Made by a program: the position numbers and the translations under genes
Assembly (NCBI RefSeq): GCF_050337105.1
Contig: NZ_JAKJSQ010000068.1
Location: 1 to 18,403 of the forward strand
DNA: 18,403 bases
Source: Aliivibrio_A kagoshimensis
GTDB lineage: Bacteria; Pseudomonadota; Gammaproteobacteria; Enterobacterales; Vibrionaceae
Reading direction: 5' to 3'
Notes under the pieces: model-generated
The model's input: the letters and a program-made list of their open reading frames with translations, nothing else
Told to the model about the DNA's origin: nothing
Database searches by the model: none
Shown here: positions 1 to 6,624 of the stretch, one piece after another
How positions within the stretch are numbered: the stretch's first letter is position 1
Layout of the letters: the number at the start of each line of letters is the position of its first letter

Positions 1-11
1 AAAATTAATAA

Positions 12-644
12 TTAACGTGTGCCGTAAACAACAATCGTTTTACCATGAGCGGAAATAAGATTCTGCTCTTCAAGCATTTTTAATATACGACCAACGGTTT
101 CACGTGAACAGCCAACAATTTGACCAATCTCTTGACGAGTGATCTTAATTTGCATGCCATCTGGGTGAGTCATTGCATCTGGTTGTTTAGCAAGGTTTAA
201 CAACGTTTGAGCAATACGGCCGGTAACATCTAAGAAAGCAAGGTCGCCAACTTTTTGGCTCGTAATCTGAAGGCGATTAGCCATTTGAGACGACAGGCGC
301 ATTAAGATGTCTGGGTTTACTTGAATAAGCTGGCGGAATTTTTTGAACGAAATTTCAGCAACTTCACAAGGGCTTTTTGCACGGACCCAAGCAGTACGCT
401 CTTGATCTTCTTCAAAAAGGCCTAGCTCACCGATGAAGTCACCTTGGTTAAGGTAAGACAAAATCATCTCTTTGCCTTCTTCATCTTTAATCAAAACAGA
501 AACAGAACCTTTTACAATGTAGTAAAGGGTCTCCGCTTTTTCACCTGCGTGAATTAGCGTACTCTTTGATGGATACTTATGAATGTGACAATGTGAAAGA
601 AACCACTCTAAAGTAGGATCTGTTTGCGGTTTACCTAGAACCAT
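12..644 (-). CDS. crp: cAMP receptor protein CRP (global transcription regulator)
   Basis: Cytoplasmic homodimeric regulator that binds cAMP and then DNA at TGTGA-N6-TCACA sites, controlling carbon use and many other genes. The 210-residue product is full length and nearly identical to enteric CRP as I recall it. The N-terminal cyclic-nucleotide domain (about 1-135) carries the phosphate-binding stretch GELGLFEE followed by QERTAWVRA, where E. coli has QERSAWVRA. The C-terminal helix-turn-helix holds the recognition helix CSRETVGRIL, with the Arg, Glu and Arg that contact DNA. It ends in VVYGTR like the family. It is divergent from yhfA across 234 bases, a region that probably also carries its own autoregulated promoter. 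No terminator is visible because the window ends 11 bases after the stop. Confidence 0.98.
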   Translation of the reverse strand: MVLGKPQTDPTLEWFLSHCHIHKYPSKSTLIHAGEKAETLYYIVKGSVSVLIKDEEGKEMILSYLNQGDFIGELGLFEEDQERTAWVRAKSPCEVAEISFKKFRQLIQVNPDILMRLSSQMANRLQITSQKVGDLAFLDVTGRIAQTLLNLAKQPDAMTHPDGMQIKITRQEIGQIVGCSRETVGRILKMLEEQNLISAHGKTIVVYGTR

Positions 645-878
645 AATTTTATTTCCTCTGGAGATTGCTCAGTATTACTTCCATTTTTTTGCTGAGCCAA
701 ATATCAATCTGAATGATAGAATATGACCATTAACGCCAAGCTGCAAGTGTGCTTTAAATTAATTTTAGAATTCTATACTGTTTCGGAAATTATTTCTTGA
801 TTTTGATCGTACTGAGGTCATGGAGTTTCATATGAAATAGTGCTGTAGGTCACGAGTTTATAACTAGAAGGTATAAAA
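645..878. promoter_or_regulatory. crp-yhfA divergent intergenic region with palindrome and CRP-like site
   Basis: This 234-base spacer must hold the promoters of crp (minus) and yhfA (plus). A perfect 12-bp palindrome, TTTCATATGAAA, lies at 826-837. A CRP-like site, AGTGC-TGTAGG-TCACG, follows at 839-854 and matches 7 of 10 half-site bases. The hexamer AGGTCA occurs on both sides of the palindrome, near 815 and 847. The yhfA ribosome-binding site AGAAGG is at 866-871. I cannot assign a convincing -35/-10 pair for either gene. The CRP-site reading rests on crp autoregulation known in enterics and is an inference here. Confidence 0.35.
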
Positions 879-1277
879 ATGTTAGCAAAAGTAAATTGGA
901 TTGAGGGCATGACGTTCCTAGGAGAGTCTGGATCTGGTCATAATATTGTTATGGATGGTAACGGTGGTGATAAAGCACCTAGCCCAATGGAAATGGTTTT
1001 AATGGCTGCAGGTGGGTGCAGCTCAGTAGATGTTGTCGCGGGATTAAAATCTCAGCAGCAATGCATTGAAAAATGCGAAGCACAACTAACGACCCAACGT
1101 CGTGAGCAAGCTCCAAAACTGTTCACTCAGATTAATATTCATTTTGTGATCTCGGGCCAAGAGCTTGACGAAGAGATTGTGGCACAAGTGGCCAAAGACT
1201 CCCTTGAGAAGTACTGCTCGGTCTGTTTAATGTTAGGTAGTGGTGTGGAGATGACTCACAGTTACGAAATTGTTTAA
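879..1277 (+). CDS. yhfA: OsmC/Ohr-family protein (YhfA type)
   Basis: Small cytoplasmic protein of the OsmC/Ohr superfamily, whose characterised members reduce organic hydroperoxides with a pair of cysteines; the YhfA branch has no firmly assigned substrate. The 132 residues follow E. coli YhfA almost throughout (FLGES, then DKAPSPMEMVLMAAGGC, ending THSYE). The two family cysteines are present: Cys47 in AAGGCSSVD and Cys113 in EKYCSV, with an extra Cys at 116. The start is supported by AGAAGG seven bases upstream. The gene is divergent from crp and convergent with prkB, the same arrangement as in enteric bacteria. Family assignment is secure; peroxidase activity is inferred. Confidence 0.93.
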   Translation: MLAKVNWIEGMTFLGESGSGHNIVMDGNGGDKAPSPMEMVLMAAGGCSSVDVVAGLKSQQQCIEKCEAQLTTQRREQAPKLFTQINIHFVISGQELDEEIVAQVAKDSLEKYCSVCLMLGSGVEMTHSYEIV

Positions 1278-1306
1278 AGCCACTGTTATTGAAATCGTAA
1301 GTAAAG

Positions 1307-1332
1307 AGATCAGAGCATACAGGCTCTGATCT
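1307..1332. terminator. Hairpin between convergent yhfA and prkB (weak bidirectional terminator)
   Basis: AGATCAGAGC at 1307-1316 pairs with GCTCTGATCT at 1323-1332, a 10-bp stem with a 6-base loop, placed exactly between the two convergent stops; its right edge touches the prkB stop codon. Neither side has a real T-run (TAATC on the plus side, CTTTAC on the minus), so termination would be weak or factor-assisted. Confidence 0.45.
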
Positions 1333-2201
1333 TAATCAATCTTCCCTGTCTCAATAAGCTGCTGCAACAGTGGCCGTATGATTAACTCCATAGCAAACCC
1401 CATTTTTCCACCAGGAACCACCAAGGTGTTGTGGCGTGACATGAATGAGCCTTCAATCATAGTGAGGTAGTAAGGGAAATCAATTTGTCGCATTCCGCGT
1501 ATACGAATCACTACAAAGCTTTCATCCAAACTCGGGATGCCTTTCGCATTTAGCGGGTTGGACGTATCTACGGTTGGAACGCGCTGAAAGTTAATGTGCG
1601 TACGAGAGAACTGTGGTGTGATGTAATTAAGGTAGTCATCCATTGAACGCACAATGGAGTCCATGACGGCCTCTCTAGAGTGCCCACGATCTCGGGTGTC
1701 ACGAACGAACTTCTGGATCCACTCTAAATTGACAATGGGTACCATGCCGATAAGCAGATCAACATGCTGAGCGACATTAATATTTTTATCTACCACACCG
1801 CCGTGCAGACCTTCATAGAAAAGCACATCACTATTTTCAGGCAGTTCTTGCCACGGCGTGAATGTACCGGGCATTTGGTTAAACGGAACGGCTTCATCAA
1901 AGGTATGAAGGTAACGACGGAACTTGCCTGTTCCTTCATCTCGGTACTCTTTAAAAAACTGTTCTAATGCTTCAAAGTCGTTGGCTTGAGGACCAAAGTA
2001 GCTAATATGACGCCCTTGCTCTTTGGCTTTTTTGATCTCAACATCCATTTCAGGACGAGTGAAGCGATGAAAGCTATCACCTTCAATCCACGCTGCTTTC
2101 ACGTCCATCATGTTGAACATTTTTCGAAAGGCTTCTGATGTGGTGGTGGTACCCGCTCCTGATGAACCGGTAACCGCTATGATTGGATGTTTAGCTGACA
2201 T
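1332..2201 (-). CDS. prkB: Phosphoribulokinase-family kinase PrkB
   Basis: P-loop kinase related to phosphoribulokinase and uridine kinase, found next to crp in many gammaproteobacteria that lack a Calvin cycle; its physiological substrate there is not established. The 289-residue product is full length. The P-loop GSSGAGTT is at residues 12-19. The GDSFHR and RPEMD segments, FYEGLHGG, and the SRTHINFQRVPTVDTSNP block that typifies this subfamily are all present. It is the last gene of the minus-strand cluster and starts 80 bases after yheU. The Shine-Dalgarno AGGG sits 6 bases before the ATG and lies inside one arm of a 7-bp inverted repeat (see 2207-2244), so initiation may depend on RNA structure. 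No RuBisCO gene is in the window. Confidence 0.95.
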   Translation of the reverse strand: MSAKHPIIAVTGSSGAGTTTTSEAFRKMFNMMDVKAAWIEGDSFHRFTRPEMDVEIKKAKEQGRHISYFGPQANDFEALEQFFKEYRDEGTGKFRRYLHTFDEAVPFNQMPGTFTPWQELPENSDVLFYEGLHGGVVDKNINVAQHVDLLIGMVPIVNLEWIQKFVRDTRDRGHSREAVMDSIVRSMDDYLNYITPQFSRTHINFQRVPTVDTSNPLNAKGIPSLDESFVVIRIRGMRQIDFPYYLTMIEGSFMSRHNTLVVPGGKMGFAMELIIRPLLQQLIETGKID

Positions 2202-2206
2202 GAGAG

Positions 2207-2244
2207 ACCCTGTCGTTAGATTAATGTTACGTTTATAACAGGGT
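2207..2244 (-). promoter_or_regulatory. Inverted repeat covering the prkB ribosome-binding site
   Basis: On the minus strand ACCCTGT (2244-2238) is the exact complement of ACAGGGT (2213-2207), separated by 24 bases. The second arm contains the AGGG Shine-Dalgarno at 2211-2208, six bases from the prkB ATG. If the arms pair in the mRNA the site is masked. A 7-bp stem with a 24-base loop is only marginally stable, so this is a candidate only. Confidence 0.35.
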
Positions 2245-2281
2245 TTAGTTAAATATCATATAGTACGAAATACTGGTTTTC

Positions 2282-2503
2282 CTATTCCATCTGGAGACTA
2301 TTTTTGTATTTTATGTCAACGGACTCATGTAATTCTGAATAAAAAACAACAACTTCGCCTATTTTTAATTGTTGTTTTATTTGATTTATTTTGTCTTGAT
2401 GGCTGAATTCAGTTTCACCATAATCGGTGCCTTCTCGCAGAATAAACTCGGAAATAAGGCTTTCTAATGCATCAGGTGAGATATCTTTCCAGGGAACAAT
2501 CAT
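2282..2503 (-). CDS. yheU: YheU family protein (UPF0270), function unknown
   Basis: A 73-residue conserved protein of the UPF0270/YheU family. It keeps the family core: a start like MIVPW, the SPDALESLI segment, REGTDYGE, a glutamine/lysine-rich middle, and GEVVVFYSELHESV near the end. No biochemical role has been assigned to the family that I know of. There is no signal peptide or membrane segment, so it is probably cytoplasmic. It lies between yheT (60 bases upstream) and prkB (80 bases downstream) on the same strand, as in E. coli, which suggests shared transcription. The C-terminal eight or so residues are less conserved. Confidence 0.92.
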   Translation of the reverse strand: MIVPWKDISPDALESLISEFILREGTDYGETEFSHQDKINQIKQQLKIGEVVVFYSELHESVDIKYKNSLQME

Positions 2504-2563
2504 ACGGTACTGCCTTGATAATAGGGGGAACTTACTATTTGTATTTTAGCTCAGTGTACTGTT

Positions 2564-3526
2564 TTAGAGTTGTTGAATAAACCACTCATTCAGTGCTGTC
2601 TCTAACCAAAACTGTGGTTGTGTCGGTGTGCCTGCAACGAAGCCGACATGACCACCATGCTCAGTTAAGCAGTAGGTAATGTTTGTTGGAAGTGGCTGTT
2701 GAGGTATGACGGCTTGGGTCATAAAGGGATCATCTTTGGCATGGACAATTAAGGTTGGAATAGTGATTTTATCAAGTATATGAATACCACTGCATCGTTG
2801 GTAATAGTCTTCAGCATCGGTAAAGCCATTAAGAGGTGCTGTAATGATGTCATCAAATTGATAAATAGAGCGGATGTTGCTCACCTCTTTCTTATTAAAT
2901 GAGAAAGCATCAGGCATGATAGTCAGCTTTTGATGAATGCTCTTTTTCAATGAGTTAAGAAGGTAGCGTTGGTATACCTTTGAGAATCCAAGTTGAATAC
3001 GCTCAGAGCAAGCACCAAGGTCAAGAGGTGCAGAGACAACTGCAGCAGCATCGAGTATTGGTTCACTGTGGTATTGTGCTAAATATCGAGTTAATACATT
3101 GCCCCCTAAAGAGATTCCAACCGCCACCTTTTTATTCTCTGGAAAGCGCTGTTGAATCATCTGTAAAAAAAGGCGTGGATCACTGGTCTCACCGGAATGA
3201 TAAGCGTGTGGGTGGCGATTTAACTCACCACTGCATCCTCGAAAATGCATCATGACGCCGAGCCATCCCTGTTGCTTAGCGGCATGAAGTAGACCATTGG
3301 CATAGGGGCTTTCAAAGCTGCCCTCTAAACCGTGAAATAGAATGAATAATGGTTTGTTCTGAGCGTCACTCGGTTCTTCTGTCCATGCAAGATCAATAAA
3401 ATCACCATCAGGCGTATGAAGGCGCTGGTGGATGGCATCAAATAGCGGCGTTCGTCTGATGAATCTTGGTAATAGCGTTTGTAGGTGAGGATTAGTTACG
3501 CCTCGCATAGCAGAAAAAGGGGTCAT
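2564..3526 (-). CDS. yheT: YheT family alpha/beta-fold hydrolase
   Basis: Serine hydrolase of the YheT/ABHD1 family, probably an esterase of unknown physiological substrate. The 320-residue protein carries a complete catalytic triad: Ser139 in the nucleophile elbow GISLGG, Asp265 in HAKDDPFM and His293 in EHGGHVGF. The oxyanion stretch LFHGLEGS is at about 63-70 and the HFRGCSGE motif at 94-101 is typical of this family. No signal peptide is seen. Its ATG overlaps the stop of the upstream TIGR02444-family gene by four bases (ATGA), so the two are probably translationally coupled. It is third in the yheS-led minus-strand cluster. Confidence 0.94.
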   Translation of the reverse strand: MTPFSAMRGVTNPHLQTLLPRFIRRTPLFDAIHQRLHTPDGDFIDLAWTEEPSDAQNKPLFILFHGLEGSFESPYANGLLHAAKQQGWLGVMMHFRGCSGELNRHPHAYHSGETSDPRLFLQMIQQRFPENKKVAVGISLGGNVLTRYLAQYHSEPILDAAAVVSAPLDLGACSERIQLGFSKVYQRYLLNSLKKSIHQKLTIMPDAFSFNKKEVSNIRSIYQFDDIITAPLNGFTDAEDYYQRCSGIHILDKITIPTLIVHAKDDPFMTQAVIPQQPLPTNITYCLTEHGGHVGFVAGTPTQPQFWLETALNEWFIQQL

Positions 3527-3948
3527 AGTGAAAGCTCAGCAATTAGTATGTCGGCATTGAGCGAGTGACAATATCGTTCAAGCAGTGATGGCGATGAGTT
3601 CGTGGTCAGTTCGTGTTGATTAACGGCATGTATTAAATGAGCTTGCTGTTGTTGCTCTATTTCAAGCTCAAAGGATAACATCTGTTGGTACAGAGGGTTT
3701 GCAGAGGCTTTTGCTTGTACACGCAGAGCTCGAAATGAGGTTAACAATGCATTCGTCGTGTCCAAAGCGGGTAGCAGAGCTTGCCAATCTTTGATGGTCA
3801 GGGATTGATTATCTAACCATGCGAGCAGCAGAGCTAAATTCACATTCCCTTGATAATGATTCTGCAGCAGCAAGCACGCCTCTTTCACTTCAGGTTTTGA
3901 GTAGTGCTGAAGTGAAAAACGCCAAAAATCTTCTGCTAGTAATGTCAT
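3523..3948 (-). CDS. TIGR02444 family protein (DUF2390), function unknown
   Basis: A 141-residue, mostly helical, glutamine- and leucine-rich protein. I recognise it as the TIGR02444/DUF2390 family from the opening pattern (FWRFSLQHYSKPEV, then ACLLLQ) followed by VNLALLLAWLD. The family is found in gammaproteobacteria and has no known activity. There is no signal peptide, metal motif or membrane segment. It starts two bases after the yheS stop and ends in a four-base overlap with yheT, so it is sandwiched in one tightly coupled operon with an ABC-F ATPase and a hydrolase. Family recognition is from memory of the motif pattern and is less secure than for its neighbours. Confidence 0.85.
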   Translation of the reverse strand: MTLLAEDFWRFSLQHYSKPEVKEACLLLQNHYQGNVNLALLLAWLDNQSLTIKDWQALLPALDTTNALLTSFRALRVQAKASANPLYQQMLSFELEIEQQQQAHLIHAVNQHELTTNSSPSLLERYCHSLNADILIAELSL

Positions 3949-3950
3949 AT

Positions 3951-5876
3951 CTACTGGAAGTCTTGCTCAAGTTGCTCTAAGTGCTCTTGCAGATCCATCC
4001 ACTCCATCTCCACCTCTTCAAGTTGACTCTTAGCTTGTGCTTGAGAGGCTAACACTTGGTTTAGTTGTGTTTTATTGTCAGCGTCATACAGGGATGTTTC
4101 AGATAAAGCACTTTCAGCTTCACTCAATTGTAGACTCAGTTTTTCGATCTGCTTATCAAGTTGAGTCACTTTTTTACGCAGTGGTGCGGTCTCTTTTCTA
4201 AACTCTGCTTCTCTGCGTTTTTGATCTTTTCTCGATACCGCGCTGTTAATATTTGGCGCGGCATCAGCGGGTTTATCTTTATTTAGTAGCTCTTTGCGCT
4301 CTGCTTTTTGTTGTTCAACTAACCATTTGTAGTAGTCATCAAGATCACCATCAAACGGAGAGACTTGTCTGTCATCAACTAAGTAGAGGTCATCCGTTGT
4401 CGCACGTAATAGATAACGGTCGTGACTAACAATGACCATCGCACCCTCAAAGGTTTGCAGTGCAAAAGTAAGGGCTTGTCGCATATCGAGATCAAGGTGG
4501 TTGGTTGGTTCATCGAGCAGCAATAGGTTCGGTTTTTGCCAAACGGTCAGCGCTAAAACCAAACGCGCTTTTTCGCCACCTGAGAAGGGGCCGATTTTAT
4601 CGAGGGCTTTCTCCCCTTTAAATCCAAAGCTACCTAAGTAGTCTCGTAACTGTTGCTCAGTGTGCTTCGGAGCTAATCGCATTAAATGTTGCAGTGGTGT
4701 CTCTTCTACGTGCAGTGTCTCTAATTGATGCTGAGCAAAGTATCCAATTTTCACCCCTTGAGAGTAGGTAAACTCTCCACCTTGTGGTGCCAACTCACTA
4801 GAAAGAAGTTTTATGAGAGTTGATTTACCTGCGCCATTACGTCCAAGCAGACCGATACGGCTTCCTGGTACTAAGTTGAGGCGGATTTTCTCTAATATAG
4901 TAGTGTCACCATAACCGGCAGAGACTTGATCCATCATTAAGATTGGGTTAGGGAGTGCTTCTGGTTCACGGAAGTTAAAGCTGAATGGATTATCCAACTG
5001 TGCCGGTAGGACTTTTTCCATTTTTTCTAGTGCTTTAATTCGGCTTTGAGCTTGTCGAGCTTTACTGGCTTTATAACGGAATCTGTCTATGTATGACTGC
5101 ATATGAGCCATGTTTTTTTGCTGCTTCTGAAATTGAGCTTGCTGTAGAATCATTTTTTCAGCACGTTGATTTTCAAATGATGAGTAGTTGCCGGTGTACT
5201 CATTGAGCTGTTGATTTTCAATGTGAATAATTCGATTGATTACCGGATCCAAGAAATCCCTATCGTGAGAGATTAATACTAAAGTGCCAGGATAAGATTG
5301 CAGCCATTTCTCTAACCACATCACCGCGTCTAAATCGAGGTGGTTGGTTGGTTCATCAAGCAGTAACAGGTCAGAGCGACAAAGTAGGGCTTGAGCAAGG
5401 TTTAAGCGCATACGCCAACCACCAGAGAATTGAGTTAAATTCCACCCCATCTGTTCTTGTGAAAACCCCAAACCATTAAGCAATTCGGAAGCTCGAGCAT
5501 TAATGGTGTATCCACCCACAATGTCAAGTTTGCCGTGCAATTCCGCAACCAGCGTGCCATTGTCTATTTGCTCTGCTTTTAATAGTTGCTGCTCGAGCCC
5601 TCGAAACTCCCGATCACCATCGATGACATAATCAATCGCTTTACGTTCTAAAGCTGGTGTCTCTTGAGCAACCCATGAAATCTCCCAATTAGATGGCAGT
5701 TGATGTGAACCTGCGTCTAAACTTAATTCATCTTTCAGTAGAGAAAACAGTGTGGACTTGCCACAGCCATTTTTACCCACTAGGCCGACTTTGTCACCGG
5801 GATGAATTGTGGCTGAAGTTTGATCGAGCAGTGCTTTGCCACCGCGTAATAATTGGATATCAGAAAATATAATCAT
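3951..5876 (-). CDS. yheS: ABC-F ATPase YheS
   Basis: Soluble twin-cassette ABC-F protein with no transmembrane part. Family members bind the ribosomal E site and act on translation; the YheS/EttA-like branch is linked to ribosome function rather than transport. The 641 residues contain two complete ABC domains. Domain 1 has Walker A GKNGCGKST at 34-42, signature FSGGW near 149 and a DEPTNHLD Walker B near 170. The linker near 240-290 is rich in Lys, Gln and Arg, as expected of the P-site tRNA interaction motif. Domain 2 has Walker A GRNGAGKST near 343, signature FSGGE near 429 and a second DEPTNHLD near 452. From about residue 565 the tail is a charged coiled coil. It heads the minus-strand cluster and is divergent from kefG. 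Confidence 0.96.
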   Translation of the reverse strand: MIIFSDIQLLRGGKALLDQTSATIHPGDKVGLVGKNGCGKSTLFSLLKDELSLDAGSHQLPSNWEISWVAQETPALERKAIDYVIDGDREFRGLEQQLLKAEQIDNGTLVAELHGKLDIVGGYTINARASELLNGLGFSQEQMGWNLTQFSGGWRMRLNLAQALLCRSDLLLLDEPTNHLDLDAVMWLEKWLQSYPGTLVLISHDRDFLDPVINRIIHIENQQLNEYTGNYSSFENQRAEKMILQQAQFQKQQKNMAHMQSYIDRFRYKASKARQAQSRIKALEKMEKVLPAQLDNPFSFNFREPEALPNPILMMDQVSAGYGDTTILEKIRLNLVPGSRIGLLGRNGAGKSTLIKLLSSELAPQGGEFTYSQGVKIGYFAQHQLETLHVEETPLQHLMRLAPKHTEQQLRDYLGSFGFKGEKALDKIGPFSGGEKARLVLALTVWQKPNLLLLDEPTNHLDLDMRQALTFALQTFEGAMVIVSHDRYLLRATTDDLYLVDDRQVSPFDGDLDDYYKWLVEQQKAERKELLNKDKPADAAPNINSAVSRKDQKRREAEFRKETAPLRKKVTQLDKQIEKLSLQLSEAESALSETSLYDADNKTQLNQVLASQAQAKSQLEEVEMEWMDLQEHLEQLEQDFQ

Positions 5877-5921
5877 GGTTGCTTATTATTGACAGTAATT
5901 GGGGTATGAAAACTGACAAGC

Positions 5922-5950
5922 ATAGTAGGCTTTACCGTAGGAATTGTCGA
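5922..5950 (-). promoter_or_regulatory. Predicted sigma-70 promoter for yheS
   Basis: On the minus strand the -35 TCGACA (5950-5945) and the -10 TACTAT (5927-5922) are separated by 17 bases, matching the consensus at 5/6 and 4/6. Transcription would start near 5915, giving a leader of roughly 40 bases before the yheS ATG at 5876. No convincing promoter was found for kefG in the same 172-base spacer. Confidence 0.5.
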
Positions 5951-6048
5951 CTATCTCAAACAAGCTATCCCGATTTATCTACAATTATGTATGATGTAGT
6001 TAAAGAATCTAATAGAAATAGATCCCTTAGACTTAATAGTGGAACATT

Positions 6049-6624
6049 ATGACTTCAGGCATTTCGGCGCCACCTAAGATATTGATAATATTTGCACACC
6101 CTGATCCTGAGAACTCCATTGCCAATAAAGTATTAATTGACGCGGCAATCAGTTTACCCAATGTGACGGTGCATGATCTCTATGCGAGCTATCCCGATTT
6201 TTTTATTGATGTTATCTATGAGCATGAACTGTTATCAGCTCACGATATTATTGTGTTTCAACATCCTCTCTATATGTACTCATGCCCTTCGTTATTAAAA
6301 GAGTGGATAGATTGTGTATTGGGCAAAGGGTTTGCGTATGGCGACGGTAAAGCGATGGTCGGAAAGTATTGGCGTTCGGTGGTGACAACAGGAGGGGCAA
6401 AACAAGCTTTTACACCTGAAGGTTATAACCGTTATACGATGAATGATTTTCTACGCCCTTTTGAAATTACTGCTTACTTATGTCAAATGCATTGGTTAGA
6501 ACCTAAGGTTATCTATTGGTCGAGAAATATCTCTAAAATAGAGCGGTTGCAGCAAGCCGATGAATATCAACGCTGGTTACAGAATCCATTGCAGTGTGAA
6601 GTGGTGATCAATTATGACATCTGA
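6049..6624 (+). CDS. kefG: KefG, ancillary oxidoreductase of the KefB potassium efflux system
   Basis: Flavodoxin-fold quinone-reductase-like subunit required for full activity of the glutathione-gated K+/H+ antiporter KefB. The 191-residue protein shows the NAD(P)H dehydrogenase (quinone) fold: the first strand ILIIFAHPDPENS, the conserved FQHPLYMYSCPSLLKEW block around residues 70-85, GFAYG, and the TTGG motif. The family name KefG rather than KefF is chosen because the partner immediately downstream is KefB and the location next to yheV and slyD matches E. coli. Its last 11 bases overlap the start of kefB, indicating translational coupling. It acts at the inner face of the cytoplasmic membrane. 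Confidence 0.94.
   Translation: MTSGISAPPKILIIFAHPDPENSIANKVLIDAAISLPNVTVHDLYASYPDFFIDVIYEHELLSAHDIIVFQHPLYMYSCPSLLKEWIDCVLGKGFAYGDGKAMVGKYWRSVVTTGGAKQAFTPEGYNRYTMNDFLRPFEITAYLCQMHWLEPKVIYWSRNISKIERLQQADEYQRWLQNPLQCEVVINYDI

Noticed and set aside
859..864. TATAAC as a -10 box for yhfA
   Set aside because: A start site there would leave fewer than ten bases before the ATG and overlap the ribosome-binding site.
4495..5357. A 20-base identical repeat inside yheS (4495-4514 and 5338-5357)
   Set aside because: Both copies encode the conserved DEPTNHLD Walker B region of the two ABC domains; this is internal domain duplication, not a mobile or regulatory repeat.
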